NCBI RefSeq assembly: GCF_000328685.1
Contig: NC_019976.1
Span: forward strand, 124,001 to 188,000
Length of the DNA stretch: 64,000 bases
From: Natronococcus occultus SP4
Lineage (GTDB): Archaea > Halobacteriota > Halobacteria > Halobacteriales > Natrialbaceae
Direction: 5' to 3'
The position numbers and the translations under genes were made by a program. Under the pieces are notes generated by a model. It was not told the DNA's origin, did no database searches, and saw only the letters and a program-made list of their open reading frames with translations. This document shows, piece by piece, positions 56,830 through 64,000 of the stretch. The stretch's first letter is position 1. Each line of letters opens with the position of its first letter.

Positions 56830-59800
56830 CGTCGGACACCTCCGCGCCGACGACTTCGTTGGTCGTGCGGGCCTCGAGGTCGCCCTCGACGTCGAGGTTC
56901 AGGTCGCGCAGGCGGTCGACGGTCTCCTCGTCGGCGTCCCAGAGGTCCCGTTCGATCGCCTCGAGGAGCGTCTCGGTGATCGACTCGAGGGCCCACGGGT
57001 TGACGTCGCGCATCCATTCCTGGCGATCCTCGTCGAAGGCGAACTTCTCGGCGACCGCCGTCCAAAGCGTGTCCGAGACGACGCCCGTCGTCGCGTCCCA
57101 GCCCAGCGTCACGTCGACCGTCGTCGAGAGGTCGCCCGCACCCTTGTAGCCGTGCTCCTCCATCGACTCGAGCCACTCGGGGTTCAGCACCCGCGAGCGC
57201 ATCGCCTTGCGGACCTTCTCCTCATTGGTGTAGACGTCGACGTTGTCGGGATCCGAGGAGTCGCCGACGTAGGAGGCGGGCTCCTCGCCGGCGATCTCGC
57301 TCACCGCCGAGATGAAGCCGCCGTGGAAGGCGTACCAGTCCGAGGAGTCGAACTCGTCTTGCTCCATCGTGTCCTCGATCTTGACCGTCGCGTCGACGCT
57401 CGAGAGGCGGCGTTCGAAGGCGTCGTGGGCGTCGGAGACGCGTCCTCGAGAGCCCATGGCGTAGCCGCCCCACTGGACGTAGACGTCGGCGAGGTCGGAT
57501 CGGTCGTCCCAGTTGCCCTCGTCGACGGCCTTGTTCGTCCCGGCGCCGTAGCCGCCGGGCTTGGTCGTGAACACGCGATGTGTTGCAGCCTCCCGGGCCT
57601 CGGACTCGTCGAGCCCTGCGTCCTGTTCGAGCTCCGCCTGCTCCTCCTCGACGTGCTTCTTGACGTAGTTCATCTCGTGAGGCTCGTCGAGGTCGACGAC
57701 GGCGTCGACGGCGTCGTGGATGACCCCCGCCGCGGCGGGGAAGGCGTCCCGGAACAGACCCGAGACCCGCGTCGTCACGTCGATCCGCGGCCTGTCGAGC
57801 TCCTCGAGGGGGATCGGCTCGACGTCGTCGATCCGACCCGCGTCGGTCCAGATGGGTTCGACGCCCATCATCGCGAGCACCTGGGCGATGGTCTCGCCGC
57901 GAGTTCGAACGGTGGGGGTTCCCCAGGCGACGACGCCGATCTCCTCGGGGTACGCGCCGCTCTCGGACCGGTGGCGATCGAGCACCCCCTCCGCGACCTC
58001 CCGCCCGACCTGCCAGGCCGGTTTGGCGGGTATCTTCCGTGGGTCAAGCGTATAGAAGTTCCGCGCCGTCGGCAGCAGGTCGACGCCGCCGCGGGTCGGC
58101 GCACCCGAGCCGCCCGGAGGCACGTACTCGCCCGAGAGGGCGTCAGCAGTGCGAGGAATCTCGTCCTCGGCACCCTGGACCCGGGGCTGGGCCTCCTCGC
58201 AGATGTAGGCCAACACCTCGCGGAGATCGTCGTGGGCGCCCGACGTCGCGCGGGCGTCGCCGATCGTCTCGAGGTCGACGACGAGGAGGTTCATGTTGAC
58301 CTCATCATCCGGACCCCCATCCCGCTCCGACTTCGGGACGTCGAACTCGTGCTCGGCCAGCGTCGCGACCAGCTCGAGGCTCGTCTCCCGCACCTCGTCG
58401 GCGGCCTCGGCGTAGGTCATGCCCAGCTCGTCGTCGTACTCGCCGGGCGCGTTCAGCATCCGTTCGTAGTCCACCCCGAGGACGCCCGCGACGCTCTCCC
58501 GGAGGCTCGGCGCGCCGGGGTTCTCGAGGCGGGTGAGCGCGACGAGGTACTCGACGAGCCGTTCGTCCGCGGGCGGCTCGGACATGGTGTGTAGCCCAAG
58601 CCGGATCTGGGTCGACTTGACGTCGGTGAGATACTCGTGGATCTGCTCGACGAGGACGTCGACGTCGACGGTGTCGTCTTCTCGCGGGCTTTGCCCGCTC
58701 GAATGGTCCGCGGAGCTTTGCTCCGCGCTACCCTCGACCTCGCCCTCGGCGAGCGTCGAGCCGGCCTCGTCGGGGCCGCGGACGTCGACTTTCTCGTCGA
58801 TCGTCCCTGAAATGCCGAGTTCGATCGCGAGATCCAGCTCGTCGACGTGCTCCCGGAGCAGCGCCTCGAGGTGCTCGCCGTTGTCCGCGCGGGCGTCTTC
58901 CATCCCGGCCTCGCGGTACTGGTTCGCGAGCTCCTCGAGCTCGGCCAGCTCGTCGTACGTTCCGGCGGCCCGCATGACGGGCGTGAGGTAGTCGACGATC
59001 GCCGCGTACGACCGTCGTTTCGCCTGTGTGCCCTCGCCGGGGTTGTTGACGATGTAGGGATAGACGTTCGGCAGGTCGTCGATCAGCTGGTCGGGCGCGC
59101 TGGCACCGTTCAGCCCGACCGTCTTGCCGGGGAGCCACTCGAGGCTGCCGTGGGTGCCAAGGTGAACGACGGCGTCGGCCTCGAACGCGTTGCGCAGCCA
59201 GCCGTAGAACGCGTAGTAGTCGTGGGGCGGCTGCAGATCGGAGTCGTGGTACACCTTCGAGGGGTCCATCCCGAATCCACGCGGGGGCTGGACCGTGACG
59301 AGGACGTTGCCGAACTCCACGCCGGGAATCGCGAACGGCCGCTCCGGAGCCTCGCCCCACTCCTCGCGGACGTGCTCCTGAAACCGCTCGTCGGCGCTGG
59401 CAAACCAGTCCGCGTAGGTATCCGGCGAGACCACGTCGACCGAGAGCTCGCGGACGTCCTCGGGGGCGACCCAGCGGTCCTCGAGGGTCAGCTGCGAGGT
59501 CAGTTTCTCGACCAGCGTCTGCCCGTCCTCGGGCAGCTCGCCGTCCAGATCGTAACCCCTGGCGTCGAGTTCCTCGAGCAGGTTGACCGTCGATTCGGGG
59601 CTGTCGAGTCCGAACGCCGTACCGATCCCGTCATCGCTCGGCGGGTAATTGTGCAGCACGACGGCGATCCGCTTCTCCTCGTTGGGCGTGTGCCGGAGTT
59701 GGGCCCAGTTGACCGCCAGCCGCGTGGCGTGGTCGATCCGGTCCGCGATCGGGAAGTGGTGTTTCGGCGCCGACCCGACCCCGGCCTCGTCGTCGGTACG

Positions 59801-60817
59801 TTCTTTCCCCGAGATGGGGTGGGTGATCACGTTCCCGTCGAACTCCGGTAAGGCGACCGAGAGTGCGAGCTCGAACCCCATCACGCCCGTATCGCTGGAT
59901 TCGTAGCGCGATCTGGAGCGCATCGTGGTGACCGTCTGCAGGACCGGAACGCCGAGGCGATCGAGGAAGACGTCCTCGGCGCTCTGGCCCTCCTCGTCGC
60001 CGGACTGCGTCCGGCTGCCAGAGGGATTCCATCCCTCCCCGCTCGCACTGCGGCCGCGCTCGTCCATCGACAGCGAGAACATAAACGAGGAGAGCACGGC
60101 GTCGACGACGGGTTCGTTCGCGTCGTCCAGGAGCCAGTTTTCGGTTACCCACTCCGCGTCTTCCTGCTCGTCCGTATCCGTCGCCGGGTTGCAGAAGATC
60201 GGCAAGGCGTTCGCCCCCTGCTCCTCGAGCGCCCGAACCTGCGCGTCGACGTAGCGGGTGTTCTCGTGGGTCCAGTGCGATTCGTAGAACCAGACCGCGA
60301 CGGTCGGCTTCCCCGGATCGTGGGTCTCGCGCAGCTCCTCGTAGCCGATTCCCGGATGGTTAGGGTGGTACACTCCCTCGGTTGGGAGCTCGGTCGGCTC
60401 CTCGTAGGCGAGCTCGCGGTCGCCGTACTCGCTCGCGAGGAACCGACAGCAGTTCTCGACGTTGATCGTCCCGCCCCGGTCGAGGTACTCACAGACCCGC
60501 TCGCGGTGCTCGCCGGCGACCGTCGTATCCTCGAGAGCGAAGGCGTCGCCCGTCGCTTTCACGATCAGCGGAACCTTCGCGTCCTCGAGCGTACCCGTCG
60601 CGTAGTCGTAGCCCGGCATGCTGTCCTCGGCGCCGTGCAGCCAGAAGATCGCCGCGTCGGCGCCGCGCAGTTCCTCCACGAACGCCTCAATCGCAGCCTC
60701 CTCGGCGAGGTCGCTCTCCGAGCGAACGACCAGTTCGACGTCCTCGAGACGCTTCGCTGCACGTCCGATCGATCCGAGCTCGTTCTCCGTCGCGGTGTAG
60801 ATCCCGATTCGTGCCAT
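56822..60817 (-). CDS. cobN: Cobaltochelatase large subunit CobN
   Basis: The 1331-aa protein starts MARIGIYTATENELGSIGRA. It is the BchH/CobN chelatase, with WFYESHWTHENTRYVDAQVR and PIFCNPATDT near the N-terminus, GAPKHHFPIADRIDHATRL-like GSAPKHHFPIADRIDHATRL, VVHLGTHGSLEWLPGKTVGL (metal/tetrapyrrole site) and VQWGGYAMGSRGRVSDAHDA toward the end. With an AAA+/VWA partner (chlID) it inserts Co(II) in an ATP-dependent way. Two hydrophilic insertions (residues 261-273 and 697-712) are encoded by hairpin pairs. It is slightly longer than most CobN proteins. Confidence 0.93.
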   Translation of the reverse strand: MARIGIYTATENELGSIGRAAKRLEDVELVVRSESDLAEEAAIEAFVEELRGADAAIFWLHGAEDSMPGYDYATGTLEDAKVPLIVKATGDAFALEDTTVAGEHRERVCEYLDRGGTINVENCCRFLASEYGDRELAYEEPTELPTEGVYHPNHPGIGYEELRETHDPGKPTVAVWFYESHWTHENTRYVDAQVRALEEQGANALPIFCNPATDTDEQEDAEWVTENWLLDDANEPVVDAVLSSFMFSLSMDERGRSASGEGWNPSGSRTQSGDEEGQSAEDVFLDRLGVPVLQTVTTMRSRSRYESSDTGVMGFELALSVALPEFDGNVITHPISGKERTDDEAGVGSAPKHHFPIADRIDHATRLAVNWAQLRHTPNEEKRIAVVLHNYPPSDDGIGTAFGLDSPESTVNLLEELDARGYDLDGELPEDGQTLVEKLTSQLTLEDRWVAPEDVRELSVDVVSPDTYADWFASADERFQEHVREEWGEAPERPFAIPGVEFGNVLVTVQPPRGFGMDPSKVYHDSDLQPPHDYYAFYGWLRNAFEADAVVHLGTHGSLEWLPGKTVGLNGASAPDQLIDDLPNVYPYIVNNPGEGTQAKRRSYAAIVDYLTPVMRAAGTYDELAELEELANQYREAGMEDARADNGEHLEALLREHVDELDLAIELGISGTIDEKVDVRGPDEAGSTLAEGEVEGSAEQSSADHSSGQSPREDDTVDVDVLVEQIHEYLTDVKSTQIRLGLHTMSEPPADERLVEYLVALTRLENPGAPSLRESVAGVLGVDYERMLNAPGEYDDELGMTYAEAADEVRETSLELVATLAEHEFDVPKSERDGGPDDEVNMNLLVVDLETIGDARATSGAHDDLREVLAYICEEAQPRVQGAEDEIPRTADALSGEYVPPGGSGAPTRGGVDLLPTARNFYTLDPRKIPAKPAWQVGREVAEGVLDRHRSESGAYPEEIGVVAWGTPTVRTRGETIAQVLAMMGVEPIWTDAGRIDDVEPIPLEELDRPRIDVTTRVSGLFRDAFPAAAGVIHDAVDAVVDLDEPHEMNYVKKHVEEEQAELEQDAGLDESEAREAATHRVFTTKPGGYGAGTNKAVDEGNWDDRSDLADVYVQWGGYAMGSRGRVSDAHDAFERRLSSVDATVKIEDTMEQDEFDSSDWYAFHGGFISAVSEIAGEEPASYVGDSSDPDNVDVYTNEEKVRKAMRSRVLNPEWLESMEEHGYKGAGDLSTTVDVTLGWDATTGVVSDTLWTAVAEKFAFDEDRQEWMRDVNPWALESITETLLEAIERDLWDADEETVDRLRDLNLDVEGDLEARTTNEVVGAEVSDDD
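58684..58727. repeat. Two hairpins inside cobN, residues 697-712
   Basis: GCGGGC-TTT-GCCCGC (58684-58698, perfect) and CGCGGAGC-TTT-GCTCCGCG (58709-58727, perfect) are separated by 10 nt. On the coding strand each loop is AAA. They encode SAEQSSADHSSGQSPR in frame, a polar stretch between GEVEG and EDDTVDVDVL. Confidence 0.75.
60000..60037. repeat. Two hairpins inside cobN, residues 261-273
   Basis: CCGGAC-TGC-GTCCGG (60000-60014, perfect) and GAGGGAT-TCC-ATCCCTC (60021-60037, perfect) are separated by 6 nt. On the coding strand the loops are GCA and GGA. They encode the region EGWNPSGSRTQSG in frame, in a polar stretch after FSLSMDERGRSA. Confidence 0.7.
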
Positions 60818-60851
60818 CGAATTTTTAAACCTCTGTTGTATTAGCGCAACT
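60818..60851. promoter_or_regulatory. 34-bp divergent promoter between cobN and chlID
   Basis: TTTTTAAAC at 60822-60830 lies 22-30 nt before the chlID ATG. On the other strand CTAATACAA at about 60836-60844 lies 19-27 nt before the cobN ATG. Both are at leaderless-transcript spacing, so the two promoters are interleaved and each TATA box lies in the other gene's start zone. GTTG...CAAC ends (60833-60848) flank the middle and could form one operator controlling both directions. Confidence 0.55.
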
Positions 60852-63044
60852 ATGGTTGCAAACGCCGGGGGTAAAAAACTGTCGTCGCTCCCGTTTCCGG
60901 CGATCGTCGGCCAGTCGGAGCTCAAGCGCGCGCTGCTGACGGTCGCCGCGAACGACGCGCTCGACGGCGCGTTGGTCGTCGGAGAGAAGGGGACGGCGAA
61001 GTCGACCACCGTCCGAGGACTCGTCGATCTCCTCCCAGAACAGCGCGCCATCGCGGACTGTCGGTACGGCTGTGCGCCCGACGACCCGACGCTGCAGTGC
61101 GCGGACTGTCGGGAGCGCGATCCCGACGAGCGACCCGTCGAGACGCGGCCCGTGCCGCTGGTCACGCTCCCGCTCGGGGCGACCCGCGACCGGGTCGTCG
61201 GGACGCTCTCGGTCGAGGACGCCCTCGCCGGCGAGGCCGAGTTCGATCCCGGACTGTTGGCCCGCGCGCACCGGGGGATCCTCTACGTCGACGAGGTCAA
61301 CCTGCTCGACGATCACCTCGTCGACGTCGTTCTGGACGCGGCAGCGAGCGGGATCAACACCGTCGAGCGCGACGGCGTCAGCGTCTCCCATCCCGCGTCG
61401 TTCACGCTGATCGGAACGATGAATCCCGAAGAGGGCGAGCTTCGGCCACAGCTCCGGGATCGGTTCGCCCTCCGGGCGACCGTCGAGGGGTGCCGGGACG
61501 TCTCGGATCGCGTCGAGATCATCGACCGGGCACTCGGACGCGGCGCCGACCCGAACCCGGCCGACACGGCCGAAGCCGTCGATCGGCTCGGCGAGACCGT
61601 AGCCGGGGCGCGCGAACGGCTCTCCCGCGTCGAGCTTCCCGACGAGTTCAAAGCCGAGATCGCCGAGCTCTGCCTCGAGGCCGGCGTCGACGGCCACCGC
61701 GGCGACATCGCGACGGCCAGGGTCGCGAGGACGCTGGCCGCGCTCGAGGGCCGAACGACGGTGATCGAGTCGGACGTTCGCGAGGCGATCACCTACGCGC
61801 TCCCGCACCGCCTCCGGAGCACGCCGTTCGAGGACGAGCCGGAGCTCGACGACCTGCTGGAGGACCGGTTCGACGAGGGGGCAGACGAGACGGACGGGGG
61901 CGACGGGGCCGACGGGAACGACAACGACGGAGACGGGGAGACCGAATCCGAGGACGGCCGCGACTGCGAATCCGATGCTGACGCCGACGACGGCCGCGGC
62001 CGCGACGAGCCCGGCGAGGCCGACGGCGGCTCGGATCGGTCGGACAGCACGAACGACGACGAGCGCGACGGAACGGAGCGCGGACGGCGACCGAGCGAGG
62101 ACGACCGGTCGGCGTCGGCCGAGGCGGAGCGAGCGAGCGCGGGCGATCGCGACGGATCGGCGGGCGCGACCGGGGATCGCTCGGAATCAGACGAGGACGG
62201 TTCCAACGGGGAGTCGAACGAAGATGGTGGCGCCGCTCGACCGCTCGTTCCCGGCCGTCGGGCCGAGATCGGCAAGGGAAGCGCACCGACGCTCGAGACG
62301 CCCGAAGCCGCGGGCGACCGCCGTGCCCGTGCGGAAGGGAGCCGAGCGACCGTCGCGCCGGACGCCGAGAACCGCGGCGCCCGCGTCAGGACGGAAGCCG
62401 CGTCGGACGACGGCCCGATCGACGCGGCGGCGTCGGTCCGGTCGGCCGCGACCCGCGGCGCGTCCGACGTCGAGGCGGAGGACCTTCGCCGGTCCGTTCG
62501 CGCCGGGGAGGCGTCGACGACGATCGTCTTCGCCGTCGACGCGAGCGCGTCGATGCGGCCCGCGATGCGAACCGCGAAGGGCGTCGTCCTCGACCTGTTG
62601 CGGGACAGCTACCAGCAACGCGACGACGTCGCGTTCGTCGCGTTCGCGGGCGAGGACGCCGACGTGTTGCTCCCGCCGACCGACAGCGTTGCCCTCGCGG
62701 CGCGCCACCTCAAGGAGCTGCCGTCTGGCGACCGGACGCCGCTGCCCGCCGGCCTCGAGACCGCCCGGGCGGTCGTCGAGCGCGCGGATTCCGAGACGGC
62801 CATCGTCGTCCTCGTTACCGACGGCAGGGCAACCGTCGCCGACGGAAGCCCAACGGACGCCACGCGCGACGCGGCCCGGAGGCTCGCGGAGACCGGAACG
62901 GCGGTCGTCGTCGTTGACGCCGGCGACGACTCCCGCGCCGGGCTCTCGGCGCTCGTCGCCGACGAGGCCGACGGCGAGCGCGTCCCGCTGTCGTCGCTCT
63001 CGGCGGAGCTGGTTCGCTCGGCCGTCGATTCGGCGGGTGAGTAG
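60852..63044 (+). CDS. chlID: Chelatase ATPase subunit, ChlI-ChlD fusion (AAA+ plus VWA)
   Basis: The 730-aa protein begins with an AAA+ domain like ChlI/BchI: FPAIVGQSELKRALL, Walker A VVGEKGTAKSTTVRGL, GILYVDEVNLLDDHLVD (Walker B) and TMNPEEGELRPQLRDRFAL. A linker of about 130 residues rich in Asp, Glu, Gly and Ser follows (about 345-480). The C-terminal VWA domain has the MIDAS motif FAVDASASMRP and VVLVTDGRAT. Such fusions drive CobN- or ChlH-type metal insertion. It diverges from cobN over 34 bp and replaces separate CobS/CobT subunits. Confidence 0.92.
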   Translation: MVANAGGKKLSSLPFPAIVGQSELKRALLTVAANDALDGALVVGEKGTAKSTTVRGLVDLLPEQRAIADCRYGCAPDDPTLQCADCRERDPDERPVETRPVPLVTLPLGATRDRVVGTLSVEDALAGEAEFDPGLLARAHRGILYVDEVNLLDDHLVDVVLDAAASGINTVERDGVSVSHPASFTLIGTMNPEEGELRPQLRDRFALRATVEGCRDVSDRVEIIDRALGRGADPNPADTAEAVDRLGETVAGARERLSRVELPDEFKAEIAELCLEAGVDGHRGDIATARVARTLAALEGRTTVIESDVREAITYALPHRLRSTPFEDEPELDDLLEDRFDEGADETDGGDGADGNDNDGDGETESEDGRDCESDADADDGRGRDEPGEADGGSDRSDSTNDDERDGTERGRRPSEDDRSASAEAERASAGDRDGSAGATGDRSESDEDGSNGESNEDGGAARPLVPGRRAEIGKGSAPTLETPEAAGDRRARAEGSRATVAPDAENRGARVRTEAASDDGPIDAAASVRSAATRGASDVEAEDLRRSVRAGEASTTIVFAVDASASMRPAMRTAKGVVLDLLRDSYQQRDDVAFVAFAGEDADVLLPPTDSVALAARHLKELPSGDRTPLPAGLETARAVVERADSETAIVVLVTDGRATVADGSPTDATRDAARRLAETGTAVVVVDAGDDSRAGLSALVADEADGERVPLSSLSAELVRSAVDSAGE

Positions 63045-63409
63045 CGGCGAAAAACGCGTGCGATCGGCGAAACGAGGCAGCCTGCGGACGGGCTACTCCT
63101 TCGTATCGGCTGATCCGTCGTACGTTTCTTCGACCGCGGGATCGGAGAACGGAGCGTCGCTCATCGTCCGCATCGAGAGTCGCCGGCGGGATAGCGGCTC
63201 TGACTGTACATGTCGGATCGAGTCCTCGATGTCCGCATTTCGTAGCCGCTGTGTCTGTACGTGTACGGAACGAAGCCGTACAGTAGTGTTACTCCCTCGC
63301 TACTGAACCGTCAGATAATTTCTCGTCACGTTATCTGTATACTATACAAAATATTATACCTCCGTAGTAGAATATGGTAATTGAGACACTACAGGAACGC
63401 TGAAAGATA
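63045..63409. other. Intergenic region with AT-rich promoter zone
   Basis: No supported gene is seen in 365 bp. The last 80 bp are strongly AT-rich (TCTGTATACTATACAAAATA, 63338-63357), with the palindrome GTATA-CTATAC-like centre at 63341-63351. This is a good promoter/operator zone for the gene at 63410. The rest shows no repeats or RNA-like folds. Confidence 0.5.
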
Positions 63410-63985
63410 ATGGCTCCGGGAATACGCTCTGGCTCTCAGGGCACGAACGCCGACGTCTCCGACGCTCGAGCGGACGCGCAGCTCTCCGACGACGCTCGGT
63501 TCTATCTGCTCCAGTCGAACCGTCGCCGAGAGGCGATCGAGTATCTGCTGTCCGTCGACGAAACGGTGCGAATCAGCACGCTGGCGAGACACGTCGCGGC
63601 GGTCGAACACGGGACGTCGACCGCCGAGGTCACCTCCGAGCAGTACCAGCGTCTCTACGTCCCGCTGTACCAGCTCCACCTGCCGAAACTCGACGAACAC
63701 GGCGTCATCGAGTACCGAAAGGAGCGAGGACTCATCGATCCGACGCCGACGCTGGCGGAGTTCCGACCGTACCTCGATCCCGACGACGGGACCGACGTCG
63801 GGGCGAGCGACGACGGAAGCCAGAACCGAGCAGGGGGCGACTGGTACATCGCGGCGACGGCGGGAGGCGGGCTCTTGCTGGCGCTGGCTACGATCGGAAT
63901 CGTCCCGCTCTCGGGAGAGGCAGTCGGCGTCCTCATCATCGGCCTCTTTCTGGTCGCAAACGCCGTCAGCCGTCGCCAAGACTGA
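63410..63985 (+). CDS. Haloarchaeal HTH (DUF7344-type) membrane-associated protein
   Basis: The 191-aa protein starts MAPGIRSGSQGTNADVSDAR. Its middle part matches the haloarchaeal winged-helix DUF7344 pattern: YLLQSNRRREAIEYLLSVDE, VRISTLARHVAAVEHGTSTA, RLYVPLYQLHLPKLDEHGVI and EYRKERGLI. Two hydrophobic helices follow (about 140-158 and 163-183). The protein could be a membrane-tethered regulator. Targets are unknown. A strongly AT-rich promoter zone lies about 50-70 nt upstream. Confidence 0.78.
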   Translation: MAPGIRSGSQGTNADVSDARADAQLSDDARFYLLQSNRRREAIEYLLSVDETVRISTLARHVAAVEHGTSTAEVTSEQYQRLYVPLYQLHLPKLDEHGVIEYRKERGLIDPTPTLAEFRPYLDPDDGTDVGASDDGSQNRAGGDWYIAATAGGGLLLALATIGIVPLSGEAVGVLIIGLFLVANAVSRRQD

Positions 63986-64000
63986 ACCGTCGGGGATCGC

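Noticed and set aside
46883..63044. Cobalamin riboswitch in the B12 cluster leaders
   Set aside because: The gaps are 34, 163, 108 and 54 bp, too short for the roughly 200-nt aptamer, and no B12-box is visible.

Overview
The window is high-GC haloarchaeal chromosome or megaplasmid. The evidence is an acidic proteome rich in Asp, Glu, Ala and Val, genes that start at or close to the transcript start with TATA-like boxes about 25-30 nt upstream, an archaeal TFB, a HalOD1 protein, an archaeal ATPase remnant and the haloarchaeal form of the cobalamin cluster. A haloalkaliphile or neutrophile of the Natrialbales type is a reasonable guess, but genus cannot be fixed from the sequence alone.

Layout. 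0-2.4 kb: an edge-truncated protein, the iron-sulfur/NO repair protein Ric and a UspA protein. 2.5-6 kb: an AT-richer phosphonate-type ABC transporter (PhnE, PhnC and a frameshifted PhnD lipoprotein) beside a DtxR-family metal regulator that carries a good DtxR-like operator upstream. 6.2-16 kb: housekeeping-accessory mix (VOC protein, deaminase with HPE in place of HAE, a phasin-like protein in AT-rich DNA, SDR, aminotransferase, cupin, an intact PadR and a frameshifted second PadR, HalOD1, a regulator, a carotenoid oxygenase). 16-19 kb: MATE exporter and asparaginase. 18.9-24.4 kb: a two-gene AddB/AddA-like nuclease-helicase cassette. 25-39 kb: metabolic genes (MetE-like, four-member SDR set, nitrilase, BASS transporter, esterase) interspersed with relics: an 800-bp IS6-type element with a broken transposase, a remnant of an archaeal ATPase and arrays of small hairpins; a TFB gene also lies here. 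39.7-45 kb: ComEC-like metallo-hydrolase lipoprotein, and a lactonase / iron alcohol dehydrogenase / short-chain fatty acid transporter group. 45.6-63 kb: a large cobalamin locus, transcribed leftward from cobN through cbiC, cbiE, cbiT, cbiL, cbiF, cbiG, two cbiH, a ferredoxin, an uncharacterised 263-aa protein, cbiX, a DUF3209 protein and a beta-propeller, with the chelatase ATPase gene chlID divergent from cobN across 34 bp.

The B12 genes together give ring contraction, methylation and cobalt insertion. They encode both an early (CbiX) and a late-type (CobN plus ChlID) chelatase. No CbiD or CbiJ/CobK is recognisable here, and the ferredoxin and the 263-aa protein are the unassigned members that could fill gaps.

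The most unusual signal is a family of short DNA hairpins with 5-9 bp stems and mostly 3-nt loops (GAA, GGA, AAA, GAC, GCA and complements). They are arranged in tandem groups with mostly 2-11 nt spacers. Groups occur in intergenic DNA (30303-30407, 36120-36261), inside the IS6 transposase (28154-28215), and in frame inside at least two apparently functional B12 genes (48592-49383 and twice in cobN). Stem sequences differ from unit to unit but loop size and spacing are conserved, which looks like a small mobile or template-copied element class.
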